Origin: Kitagawia praeruptora
Lineage: Eukaryota; Streptophyta; Magnoliopsida; Apiales; Apiaceae
Reading direction: 5' to 3'
Length of the DNA stretch: 64,000 nt
Assembly: GCA_037693485.1 (NCBI GenBank)
Contig: CM075353.1
Location: 2,986,001-3,050,000 of the forward strand
Part shown: piece by piece, positions 1 through 10,797 of the stretch
How the letters are laid out: the number at the start of each line of letters is the position of its first letter
Position numbering within the stretch: position 1 is the stretch's first letter
The notes under the pieces: model-generated
What the model saw: the letters and a program-made list of their open reading frames with translations, nothing else
What the model was told of the DNA's origin: nothing
Databases searched by the model: none
Translations under genes and position numbers: made by a program

Positions 1-3000
1 TAGATAAGAATGATCTATCTCCTGAGAATATAAGTATATTACTTCAAGTAAGATTATTCTTGTGCCATCCAAATCAATATCTATTATAAGTCCAGCGGTT
101 CCGTAAAAAGGTTAAGAAGCACCCGAGAGTGAACCAGGTTCATTTTCCTAATTATAGGAATTAAATAAAAATAAGTGATGAATAGTGATTTTGGTGGAAT
201 TTGGAATATTATTATAATAATGTTATACCCGGTATTCGGAACGGATTTCTGAGTTCGTATTAGTGATCCAGGAAGAAAATAAGTGTATGTAAAAGCTGTC
301 GGATTCAGAAAAAGAGCACTTTTATTTTCTCCGAGATTTCCCTGGACACTGCAAGACTTAAGGATTTATAAAAGGGAATTAAGGAATTTAAATTCGAGAA
401 GTATTAAGAAAGATGAGGAATAGTATTATAAATATTAAGAAGGTTTTCGGTAAAACCCTAACTAGAAACGAATGAGTTATTCCTACGAACGATCAATCGA
501 ATCGAGCAATAACCAAACAAAAGAGCAAGCAGAGAGCAAGATGCATGCATGTGCAAGAAAGGAAAATATCTAGTAACCATTCTAGTTACAAGACTAACTA
601 GAACCATTAGAGAACAACTAGTACTTAGCAAGCAACTATCTAGTTAAGCTCTAAACCACCATAAACTCAACACTTGTCATGGTGTTTCCTCATCCAACAC
701 CACACTACTTTAATAAAGTAGCCTTAAGATGAGATATTATCATAAACTCTTCACTTTATGCAATATTGAAAGATCAACCAAGCCAAATACTCTCCCCCCC
801 CCATTTAACACCATTCGGCCTTTGGTTAATTCCAAAACACAAATCAAGCTTCCAACCATCACTTGACCTTGTAATTTTTATGGTGAGTTCCATAATTCAT
901 AAAAGTGATCTCCTAAAAATTTCAAAGCCAAACACCTTTGTTTCCATTTTCAAAGAATTCATCCAAGAGGAGGGTGAATAGTGATTCTATGAACTAATCT
1001 TGTTTTTCCTTGTTTTTCATGGTTGATTTAGCAAGCTTAAGCACTTCTAAGGATCATACCAAGCATAGTGAGGCTAGATCATACTCCAAGGAAGGTATAA
1101 CAACTTGAAACCCTAGGCTTTACCTTGAGATTTTGCATGCTCTTGATGGGTTTTAGTATAAGATGTGATATTAGCATGATTATAAGCATGATTGTGATTT
1201 AGATTTGATAAATGTTAAAAATAGTTTAGATGAACGGAAAGGCATTTCTTGGCCTCAGTTCATGGTGATATATCATGTATATGTTGTTTGGGATGGATAC
1301 CTTGATTATTGGAAGGTTTGGAATTTAGAAATATTCGATTTATAGCCGTCGTAATGCCGAAATTTCGTTAACATTAAGAACACGAATTTGACAGAAGGTA
1401 TAACTCACTGATTAGCTTCGACTTTTGCCATGATTAGCTAGATTATGTTATGAGCTTCGTTTTGATATAAAGATCGCATGAAACGGACTTACGGTTTAGG
1501 AGTTATGATTAAATTCGTAAAAGTGGTTCGGAACCGTAATCAAAAGTTCGTAATTGAAATTGATTCCCTTTAATGTTGTTTAATCAGTGGCGAATCGTGA
1601 TAATTAAATAATAGAGATAAAAAGGAAGGTGTGGGAGAAGACCGCATGTCAAATGGATCGTTTTCCGATTGTATAAAAATGTTCGAATCAGGGTTAAGTA
1701 CGAAAGTACCCATAAGAGGTATACTTGGTTATAACTTCGGTAAGCCATTTAGAAAACGATCGATAAATATCGAGGTCTAATCTTTCGACTTTAAAACTTA
1801 TACGATTTAAATACTTACCATATGTAAGTGTAATGTCATGCTTTAGTAACGAACAAGTATCGGGTAATAAAAGCAATAGTAAGAGTGAATTAGAGGGGTA
1901 TAACGAAACGACTTGAAAACGTGTTTCGATTTAAGTGAAGTTTATACGTAACCTTTTGAAAGGTGTTAAGTGATTAATCCCGAATGCCTTGGCTAATTAT
2001 AGATCATCAGGCCGACCCGGGACACGCTACTACTACCCCTACTCGTACTCGATTTCCAGGCAAGTTTTCGAACCTTTCTTTTTAAAGGCTGTTGTTGTGA
2101 ATATATATATGTATATGTATGTGTTTTCAGTATACATATGCCATAGCATGCATGCCTGTTCTCGAATTATTTTGAAAATGCTTGTTCCCTGTATTATTGT
2201 TGGCTTATAAGTTAGACAGTTATTATATCAATTATAAGCCGGAAATTACTAAGACCCTTAAGCGAAGGGCATCTGAATCTCATTCTTTGACTATAGACCG
2301 GGAGTCGTTATTCCTTGATATATTGATATTATTTTCAGAGGAAAATAACTAAGTAAATATTTTCCATTTATTATCTGGCGAATATTATTGGAATATTCCC
2401 TTGAGATTATTTGATAAATATTATTCGGATTATCCATCAGATGTTTATTTATTCGAGTAATATTATATATTTAATATTCATCTAAAGTCGATTAAATATT
2501 CGAATATTATTTCGAACTCTCAGTTAAGTTATTTAATTAGAGAATATTCATTCTTATTTACTCGATAAATATTATTTTGAATATTCATTCGAGTTTATTT
2601 ATTTAATGAAGATTATTTTAATATTCATTCAAGCCTTATTTATTTAAATGAATATTAATTCGAATATTCATTCAATCTCTATTTATTTTATAAATATCAG
2701 TTGAACATTGATTCGAACTCCAGTTATTCGATAAATATTACTTTGAATATTCCCTTGAGATAAGGAATATTATCTTCGACCTTTATTTAAATCCGATTCA
2801 ATTAGTGAACATAATTTCAAATATTCATTCGATAATCATTTCTTCGATAAATATTATTAAATTGAATATTCATTATTTATTCAATGAATATTGTCCCAAA
2901 TATTAAGTCGATAATTATTTCATCAATATGTATCTTTCTTGAGTTGAATATTCTCTACTGATTCAATAAATATTATCTCCAATGTCCATCTGACGGTTAC

Positions 3001-4523
3001 TCCATCAATAAACATTGTTATTAATTTGAATATTCATTATTTGTTCAATGAATATTATTCTGAATATTTATTCAAAGATTATTCCGAGCAACCCTTTTTC
3101 AATATCCATGACTTAATAAATATTCTTGGAATATTTATTTAATTCTTCTAACTCGTTTCTAAGATACTTGGTTTCATTCACATAGTATCATCAACCCTCG
3201 AATATTATATAAATTATTTCAGAGTCCTATTATTATTATTATTATTATATTATCAAGGAAGGTTCTCAGTGATTCCATTCTCCCTTCGATTCTATTGTAA
3301 GGGGACCCTACTTGAGGAATGTTATTTATCTTCTGACTGCCCGGTCATAAATTATTCGTTCACTCGCAACTTGGTTGCTGTTATTCATGGTATTACGTGT
3401 ACCCACTCATTATTCGAGGGGTAAGAATGTTGGAACAAGTCATTATCCATTAACAAGCAGCAGCTTGGGAAATATTGGTAAATTTTCCTTTCCATTTAGA
3501 TAGGACTACCTTGTGGAGTTTTATCAACAAGTATTATACTTGGGGAAAGGGGGACGAACTTTACGTTTCAAAGTTATGGATGTGGAATGAACTAGGAGAC
3601 GCGTAAGTGGCCGAGTGGCGCCGGTCCAGCAATAGCCCAACCGTTGGCTTAGGAGTTCCAGAGGGCGGTAGTCAAGTAAATCCGTCGGAGCTACCTTCTA
3701 CATGTAGAGAACGACTGATGAGATGCATGACATACGGCTGATCCCCGTAAACGTCAGGGCATCTGGCGCGGCAATGCTCCCGTATTAGTTCATTACTCAA
3801 TGTTGGAAATTTTCTGCAACATCATCATAGTTGGCAGAGTTGAAAAGTATTTCAAACTAGAATTGCAATATCATTCTGCAAGTTCCTATTTTTATGAAAA
3901 TGATGCTATCTTGCTTATTTTGGCATAGCATATGCTTCCACAAAATATACACCTATTGAGTTACCTTGTAACTTCATCCTTTATATTAAACTGGCAATAT
4001 TTTCTCTAATGCATGGCATATGATTTCGAAACATATCTTTGAACTGTTTTATATATATTACTGCACAGTTATATATTGTTGGTGGGCTGTTGCTCACCCT
4101 TGCTTATTTATTATGTCACAACAACAGCTAGGTCACATGGCCCGCGTCAGGCGCACTCGGCGCAAGCAGGTTACCCGCCCCGCAGGGCTCCCCGTTGATA
4201 TCATCGCTGCCATTGCTGAGGTAGCATAGTTCAGCAGCCTTGATTTCCAGTTTACTTATATGTATCAATAATGATTAATCAACGGCAAAACTTTTAAACT
4301 TATGATGTTATCCTTTTGGCTTGTAATAACTTTTATTCGTAACCAGTAATGCAAGACTTATTTCAATTTCATCTCTGGGACTATAACTGTGTGTGTGTGT
4401 GAGTGGTTATTATTGTGGGGTCACAGCAGGTGATTTATTTATTGTGGACTCAAGTAAAGTATTAATCATGGAAAATAAGACCGTAACGACCCGATCCCGG
4501 ACCCCGGATCTGGGGGTGTTACA
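1..4523 (+). repeat. 5' LTR (truncated by window start)
   Basis: This matches 10961-15477 nearly base for base and ends ...GGGGGTGTTACA. It holds a TATA box at 367-374, a long AT-rich stretch full of GAATATT-type words at about 2340-3200, and a short GC-rich coding-like patch at 4137-4220. If the TATA box is used, U3 is only about 0.55 kb and some 4 kb of LTR is transcribed leader. Confidence 0.92.
367..374 (+). promoter_or_regulatory. Predicted LTR TATA box (5' LTR)
   Basis: TATAAAAG in a GGATTTATAAAAGGG context, about 530 bp from the reconstructed LTR start and conserved at 11327-11334 in the other LTR. It is the best core-promoter candidate for the element. The transcription start itself cannot be seen from sequence. 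Confidence 0.45.
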
Positions 4524-5620
4524 GAAATGGTATCAGAGAGAGAGTTATAAATCCCAAGAGATGATGCGACGCTATACAATAATAAATTCACTAAGATAAT
4601 AAGAACTCTTGCCAAGTTCACTTAAAACCCTTATGGGAACTTTTAAGTATCATGATAGTAATATAATTCGTCATTGTGTAGGCGAGCGACATCTCGGATC
4701 CGGGAGAGTATGAGAGACAGCATGATGATGCGATCCAGGCCGCCGAGGGCTCGGCGATGGTAGATTCAGATGCTGATACTGATGTTGTTGAGTTAGAGGA
4801 GGAGGACCCTGAGGTCCAGGTGGATGCTGATACTGATGTCATGGAGTCAGAGGAGGAGGACCCTGAGGAGGTCCAGGTTGATGCTGATACTGATGTTGTT
4901 GAGTCAGAGGAGGAGGTCCAGGCCGTAGGGGATGCTGAGTTAGTTGCTGAGGATGTTGATGATGAGGACCCTAAGGAGGACCAGCTTATACCTGAGGGTA
5001 GAGAGATTGGGGAGGACTTTTGGGTTGTTACTCAGATTAGGACGTTGGAGGAGGATACTGACATGACCGCGGATCAGGTGGTACCGGTAGATGAGGGTGA
5101 TGAGGGAGATATAGACGAGCCAGTAGTTGGTGTTGTAGGGAGTTCTGGACTTCTTGTGCCATTCCTCTCTGATGAGAGAGCCCCTACCCCGCCACCACTA
5201 CCTATGAGCCCATTGTCAGATGAGTTTGAGGCATTGACCCCAAAGCCACAGCAGGCAGAGGCTGCCCTTCCAGCAGATCCAGCCCCTCCACCCCATGGTC
5301 TGACAGGGGACGTCCCAGCATGTTTTCACCACTATGTTGTGGGCAGACTTACTTCTGAGGTAGCCGTGGCTGAGGCCAGGCTGGCAGAGTCCCGCAGAGA
5401 GCTAGCCGCAGAGCGAGAGGCCCGGTTGAGGCACCTGGGTGGTAGGCGTGCCAGAGCTAGAGATATGTATAGGCAGGTGACCGGCATAGAGCTGAGGGCC
5501 CATGTGAGGGTGCGACAGTTACCCAGTGATGGGCATGGCATGATATCCAGGGCTGATGCAGAGGAGATTTTCCGCCTTGCTATGAGGAGGGTTCTAGATT
5601 TGACCCGCCGTCGTGGCTGA
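4137..5620 (+). CDS. Extra ORF upstream of gag (ORF1), predicted spliced
   Basis: I recognise no family. The solid part is the open frame 4682-5620, with its first ATG at 4757 (287 aa from there). The N-terminal part is very acidic, with three imperfect repeats around DADTDV and EEEDPE. A proline-rich middle follows, then an Arg/Glu/Ala-rich, probably helical basic C-terminus. The frame opens right after TGTGTAG, a good splice acceptor (4680-4681). A GC-rich patch inside the LTR (4137-4220, starting MARVRRTRRK) ends at GAG followed by GTAGCA. Splicing 4221-4681 joins the two in frame (phase 0) and would give about 340 aa. The intervening 461 nt are AT-rich like a plant intron and contain the LTR end and primer site. 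The open frame is seen; the splice is inferred. The product could be a nuclear or RNA-binding accessory protein, but nothing proves a function. Confidence 0.55.
4528..4538 (+). other. Primer binding site (initiator tRNA-Met type)
   Basis: TGGTATCAGAG starts 4 nt after the LTR end at 4523 and matches the 3' end complement of plant initiator tRNA-Met. It marks the start of minus-strand DNA synthesis. It lies inside the intron predicted for the upstream ORF. Confidence 0.9.
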
Positions 5621-6042
5621 CTGCAGGGATAGTGATGTATTGGTCTAGTTGTCTAGTCATGTACGGTCATAGTAGTGCCAATTTTTGGTAGGGATAGTTT
5701 CAGCTTGTAGATCCCTGTTGCAGACTAGACAGATAGACAGCTTATTTCACTTTTGATTAGTTATTATTCGGATGGTTGTATTTCTTTTAAAACTGTTGTT
5801 GTATGTCGGATGTTGCACCGTTTGGTACTTGGTATATATTTATTTCCCTTTTCAGTCATTTCAGTTTTCTTATGACGCGATCACTAGTTATTATATTATA
5901 TCTGTCCGTACTGCTTTCGGCTAAAACTGCCATGATATATAGAACTGTGGGATCCTAAATCCATTTATGCATCGATATTGTGAGGAAAACCCTCTGAAAT
6001 AGGTAAATAAACCTAATGTATATTGTCCAAATTTTCAGTAAA
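5621..6042 (+). other. Spacer between ORF1 and gag-pol
   Basis: About 420 bp without a coding frame. It is T-rich and ends in a polypyrimidine-like ATTTTCAG (6031-6038) just before the gag ATG at 6043. That is a possible splice acceptor that would bring gag-pol to the 5' end of a spliced RNA, which is inference only. Nothing else is recognised. Confidence 0.5.
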
Positions 6043-9000
6043 ATGCCTCCGAGAAGAATGGGTACCAGGGCTAACCCTCACGAATCTACTGACCAAGAAA
6101 GTCACAATCAACATGAGGAAAATTTTGAGTATAATGAAGAACAGGATCAGGACTATAATGAGCAGGAGGATTCCCATTATGGGATGGGGGATGAAACTTT
6201 CTATACTGCAGAGTTTGAAGAAGAAATAGAAGAAGGGGAAACTGAAGTCGAACATCAGGGGGAGAACCAGGGCGGAAACCCCATGGGACAATTTATGGAT
6301 CTGCTCAGGCAGAATTTGAACCAACACCCCCAACCAGCCCAAGGAAACAACACCACTGTGGCCAATTCCTTTAGGGCCTTCAAGTCCCTCAAACCCCCAG
6401 AGTTTCACGGATCGGCTGACCCCGTAGAGGCAAGAGCCTGGGTCAAGGAAATGGAGAAATCTTTCGAGATTCTGAGTATTGGGGAAGCCCAAAAGACTGT
6501 CTTTGCTACCTACTTGCTAAAAGGAGAGGCCAACTATTGGTGGGAAGCTAAGAAGAATATGGAGACCGATGCTATTGTAACCTGGGATAGGTTTAAACAA
6601 TTGTTTCTAGAGAAGTATTTCCCAAAGTTTATGAAAACCCAGATGGAACTTAAGTTTTTGGAACTGAAGCAGAACAATATGACAGTGGCTGATTATGAAG
6701 CCAAGTTTACTGAGTTATCACGATTTGTACCAGAGTTTGTGGACACTGAAGAAAAGAAAGCTAACAGGTTTCAGCAAGGGCTGAAACAGTGGATTCAGAA
6801 CAGAGTGGCCGTTTTAGAGATTACTGATTATGCCACCTTGGTGCAAAAGGCAACCATTGTGGAAGCAGGGAGCGATCAGATGCAAAGAGAGAGAGAGAAG
6901 GGGGGATTAAAAAGAAAGCATGCCAGCATGGGCGGAGGTTCCGCAGGGGGAAGGCCCCCGAATAGGTTCAACCGAGGAGCAGTTTCCCTACCTGGGAGGA
7001 GTGTTGGGTTTAAACCATCTGGGAGTGCAACTGTGAGCCAGGGCGGCCAACAAGCAGGAGTGTCCCGTTCCCATCATTCCAGACCTCCACTACCAGTATG
7101 TGCCACTTGTGGGAAGAGACATTTCGGGGTGTGTACTCAGAAACAGACGGTCTGTTATAAGTGTGGGCGAGCAGGCCACTATGCCCACCAGTGTACCGCG
7201 ATTGCTCCTACTGCCAGCAAAGGCACTACTTGTTTTCAGTGTGGTCGTCCAGGTCACATAAGGAGGGATTGCCCAATGAACAAACCAGCAGCCTCAGGGG
7301 CAAGCAGAGCTGCCTCCAATAGGCCACCAACTGCTAGAACTTTTAACATGACAGTACAAGATGCCGTGAGGAACACGGATGTGATAGCAGGTACATTTTC
7401 CCTCAATTCAGTCAGTGCAAATGTTTTATTTGATTCTGGGGCAACTAAGTCTTTTATATCTAGAGATTTTGCACATAAATTGAAACTTAAAACTCAACCA
7501 CTAAGGGAGTCTTTGCAAGTAGAGATAGCTAATCAGGAAGTCGTTCCAGTTAATCAGATTCACTCCGATTGCAAAATAGAAATAGGAGGACGATCCTTCT
7601 GTGTTGATTTGATCCCTTTTAAGCTAGGGGAATTCGATGTTATTTTGGGAATGGACTGGTTGTCTCGTAATAATGCACAAATAGATTGTAAAGGGAAAAA
7701 GGTTAAGTTGAAAACCCCAGGAAATAAGGAAATAATGTTTAAAGGGTTACGACAGACCCAAACCATTCTAACCATGGCGCAGACCAAGAGACTGCTACGA
7801 AAAGGAAACGAAGCTTATTTAGCTTACGTTATCGACACCCAGAAAGAGGCGCCCAAGATACAAGACATTCCGGTGGTTAACGAATTTGAAGATGTGTTTC
7901 CTGAAGATCTTCCTGGATTACCACCAGATAGAGTGATTGAGTTTGCTATTGAGTTAGCCCCGGGGACGGCGCCAGTTTCAAAGGCCCCATACCGATTAGC
8001 ACCAGTGGAAATGAAAGAGCTAGCAAAGCAATTACAGGAATTGTTGGATAAGGGTATGATAAGACCCAGTGTGTCGCCTTGGGGCGCACCAGTATTGTTC
8101 GTCAAGAAAAAGGACGGGAGTATGAGGTTATGCATCGACTATCGGGAGTTGAACAAGCTAACAATAAAGAATAAGTACCCGTTGCCCAGAATTGATGATT
8201 TGTTTGACCAGCTAAGAGGAGCTGTGTATTTCTCCAAGATTGACTTGAGAACCGGATATCACCAGCTGAAGATTAAACCTGAGGATATTCCAAAGACTGC
8301 ATTCCGTACTAGGTATGGACATTATGAGTTTTTGGTGATGTCATTCAGATTGACCAACGCCCCAGCAGCTTTCATGGATTTAATGAATAGAGTGTTCAAG
8401 GAATATTTGGACCAGTTTGTTATAGTCTTTATTGATGATATTTTGATCTACTCAAAGACAGAGGAAGAACACGCTGAACATTTGAGGATAACCTTAGAGA
8501 CGCTCCGGAAAGAGCAATTATATGCCAAATTCTCAAAGTGTGAGCTCTGGAAAAATGAAGTACAATTTTTAGGGCACGTAATCAACAAAGAAGGAGTGCT
8601 AGTTGACCCCTCCAAGATAGAGGCAGTTTCAAATTGGGAGCGACCAACCACTCCAACAGAGGTAAGGAGTTTCATAGGGTTAGCAGGATATTATAGACGA
8701 TTTGTTCAAGATTTTGCAAAGATTGCAGCCCCGTTAACTCGACTTACCCGGAAAACTGAGAAATTTGAATGGACTGAAAAATGCGAGAAGAGTTTTCAAG
8801 AGCTGAAGAAGAGGTTGGTAACGGCCCCAGTATTAGCGTTGCCTGATGGAAAAGGAGATTTCGTGATTTACAGTGATGCTTCGCATAAAGGATTGGGATG
8901 CGTGCTTATGCAGCACGGCAAGGTAATAGCATATGCGTCAAGACAATTGAAGGATTACGAGATCCGATACCCCACCCATGATCTGGAATTAGCAGCAATT

Positions 9001-10764
9001 GTTTTTGCCTTAAAAATTTGGAGGCACTACTTGTATGGAGAGAAGTGTGAGATTTACACTGACCATAAGAGCCTCAAGTACATTTTTACGCAGAAAGAGC
9101 TTAACATGCGCCAGAGAAGATGGCTAGAGCTAATCAAGGATTACGACTGTGAGATTCGTTACCACCCGGGCAAAGCCAATGTGGTGGCTGACGCCCTTAG
9201 TAGGAAAGAGAAGCTCAAAATGATAACTACGGAGAAAGAATTGATAAAAGACTTTGAGAGGCTGGAAATTGAGATTAAGATACCTGAAGAAGGTCAAGAA
9301 AAGTTGATGGAAATTCGGATCCAGCCTCTACTGTTGGAAAAGATTAGGTTATGCCAAGAGCAAATGATGGAAGCAGAAAAGAACTCGACAGAGGAGTTAA
9401 TGACTGGGGAAGAAATCAAGTGTGAAAAAGATAAAGGAGGAATCATGAGATATATGTGGAGGATATGGGTCCCAAACGATCAGGAACTCAAGGAAGAAAT
9501 TCTATATGAGGCACACAACTCAGGATACTCAGTGCACCCCGGTAGCACCAAGATGTATAGAGATTTGAAAGAGTACTACTGGTGGCCCAACATGAAAAAG
9601 GACGTGGTAGAATGGGTAGGCAAATGCTTGACTTGCCAGAAAGTGAAAGCAGAGCACCAGAGGCCTAGTGGACTTCTACACCCCTTGGAGATTCCCGAAT
9701 GGAAATGGGAACATATAGCTATGGACTTCGTAGTAGGTTTGCCAAGGACCAAAGCAAATCATGATGCCATATGGGTGATTATAGACCGACTAACAAAGTC
9801 AGCTCACTTCCTACCGATCAACGAAAGGTACACGGTTGATAGGCTTGTAGACCTCTACCTCAAAGAAATAGTGGCACGACATGGAGTCCCAGTTGCCATA
9901 GTATCTGACAGAGATCCTAGATTTAACTCCAGGTTTTGGAGGAGCTTTCAGGAATGTGTGGGAACCAGGCTAAACATGAGTACAGCTTACCATCCCCAGA
10001 CAGACGGGCAAAGTGAAAGGACCATCCAAACACTAGAAGATATGTTGAGAGTCTGTGCTATAGACTTTAAAGAAAATTGGGATGATCACTTGCCATTGAT
10101 TGAGTTCTCCTACAATAATAGCTTTCATTCAAGCATAGGGATGCCGCCCTACGAGGCCCTTTATGGAAGGAAATGCCGATCTCCCTTATATTGGGATGAA
10201 GTTGGAGAGCGAAAGATGCTCGGGCCTGAGATGGTCCAACGGACTAAAGATGCAGTGGATCTAATAAGAGGACGGCTGGTAGCAGCCCAAGACCGACAAA
10301 AGAAATATGCCGACTTAGCTCGGAAAGGAAAAGAATATGAGGTGGGAGACCTAGTGTTCTTGAAGGTATCTCCTTGGAAGGGTTTAATGAGGTTTGGAAA
10401 GAAAGGGAAGCTGAGCCCTAGATATATTGGGCCATTTGAGATCTTAAGACGTATTGGGGAGCTAGCTTATGAACTGGCATTACCCCCAAACCTGCAGCAA
10501 GTGCACAATGTGTTCCATGTCTCAATGCTAAGGAAATATAACCCAGATGCCAAGCACATAGTGGAATATGAGCACGTGGACATGCAACCAGACTTGACCT
10601 ACGTAGAGCAACCTGTGGAAATCATGGACAGAAAAGATCAAGTGCTCCGAAACAAGGTCATCAAGCTTGTCAGAGTTTTATGGCAGAATCACAACATAGA
10701 AGAATCAACCTGGGAGCTAGAAAGTGCAATGATGGAAAAGTACCCCCATTTGTTTTCAAGCTGA
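6043..10764 (+). CDS. gag-pol: Gag-Pol polyprotein of Tekay-type chromovirus
   Basis: A single uninterrupted frame of 1573 aa from the MPPRR start; an in-frame ATG at 6016 is less likely because chromovirus Gag commonly starts this way. Domains in order: acidic N-terminus; Gag capsid region (about 120-270); two CX2CX4HX4C zinc knuckles (371-384, 397-410); protease with DSGA (464); reverse transcriptase with FIDD (796-799); RNase H with its first Asp at about 945; integrase zinc finger (H1158, H1165, C1195, C1198); integrase core D1228, D1289, E1325 with the standard 35-residue D-E spacing; chromodomain-like C-terminus (about 1521-1573) ending WELE...YPHLF. The usual FGLTNAP motif of the RT reads FRLTNAP (Arg at 8347-8349), which may impair the enzyme. 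The protein would package RNA, copy it to DNA and integrate it, with targeting by the chromodomain. Otherwise it looks intact. Confidence 0.95.
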   Translation: MPPRRMGTRANPHESTDQESHNQHEENFEYNEEQDQDYNEQEDSHYGMGDETFYTAEFEEEIEEGETEVEHQGENQGGNPMGQFMDLLRQNLNQHPQPAQGNNTTVANSFRAFKSLKPPEFHGSADPVEARAWVKEMEKSFEILSIGEAQKTVFATYLLKGEANYWWEAKKNMETDAIVTWDRFKQLFLEKYFPKFMKTQMELKFLELKQNNMTVADYEAKFTELSRFVPEFVDTEEKKANRFQQGLKQWIQNRVAVLEITDYATLVQKATIVEAGSDQMQREREKGGLKRKHASMGGGSAGGRPPNRFNRGAVSLPGRSVGFKPSGSATVSQGGQQAGVSRSHHSRPPLPVCATCGKRHFGVCTQKQTVCYKCGRAGHYAHQCTAIAPTASKGTTCFQCGRPGHIRRDCPMNKPAASGASRAASNRPPTARTFNMTVQDAVRNTDVIAGTFSLNSVSANVLFDSGATKSFISRDFAHKLKLKTQPLRESLQVEIANQEVVPVNQIHSDCKIEIGGRSFCVDLIPFKLGEFDVILGMDWLSRNNAQIDCKGKKVKLKTPGNKEIMFKGLRQTQTILTMAQTKRLLRKGNEAYLAYVIDTQKEAPKIQDIPVVNEFEDVFPEDLPGLPPDRVIEFAIELAPGTAPVSKAPYRLAPVEMKELAKQLQELLDKGMIRPSVSPWGAPVLFVKKKDGSMRLCIDYRELNKLTIKNKYPLPRIDDLFDQLRGAVYFSKIDLRTGYHQLKIKPEDIPKTAFRTRYGHYEFLVMSFRLTNAPAAFMDLMNRVFKEYLDQFVIVFIDDILIYSKTEEEHAEHLRITLETLRKEQLYAKFSKCELWKNEVQFLGHVINKEGVLVDPSKIEAVSNWERPTTPTEVRSFIGLAGYYRRFVQDFAKIAAPLTRLTRKTEKFEWTEKCEKSFQELKKRLVTAPVLALPDGKGDFVIYSDASHKGLGCVLMQHGKVIAYASRQLKDYEIRYPTHDLELAAIVFALKIWRHYLYGEKCEIYTDHKSLKYIFTQKELNMRQRRWLELIKDYDCEIRYHPGKANVVADALSRKEKLKMITTEKELIKDFERLEIEIKIPEEGQEKLMEIRIQPLLLEKIRLCQEQMMEAEKNSTEELMTGEEIKCEKDKGGIMRYMWRIWVPNDQELKEEILYEAHNSGYSVHPGSTKMYRDLKEYYWWPNMKKDVVEWVGKCLTCQKVKAEHQRPSGLLHPLEIPEWKWEHIAMDFVVGLPRTKANHDAIWVIIDRLTKSAHFLPINERYTVDRLVDLYLKEIVARHGVPVAIVSDRDPRFNSRFWRSFQECVGTRLNMSTAYHPQTDGQSERTIQTLEDMLRVCAIDFKENWDDHLPLIEFSYNNSFHSSIGMPPYEALYGRKCRSPLYWDEVGERKMLGPEMVQRTKDAVDLIRGRLVAAQDRQKKYADLARKGKEYEVGDLVFLKVSPWKGLMRFGKKGKLSPRYIGPFEILRRIGELAYELALPPNLQQVHNVFHVSMLRKYNPDAKHIVEYEHVDMQPDLTYVEQPVEIMDRKDQVLRNKVIKLVRVLWQNHNIEESTWELESAMMEKYPHLFSS

Positions 10765-10784
10765 TTCCGGGACGGAATCCTTTT

Positions 10785-10797
10785 AAGGAGGGGAGAC
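10785..10797 (+). other. Polypurine tract
   Basis: A purine run AAGGAGGGGAGAC directly before the TGTAAGAACCC start of the 3' LTR. This is the usual primer site for plus-strand synthesis. Confidence 0.85.

Noticed and set aside
1989..2210. 73-codon frame also present at 12950-13171
   Set aside because: Identical because the LTRs are nearly identical; no protein-like features apart from the shared LTR sequence.
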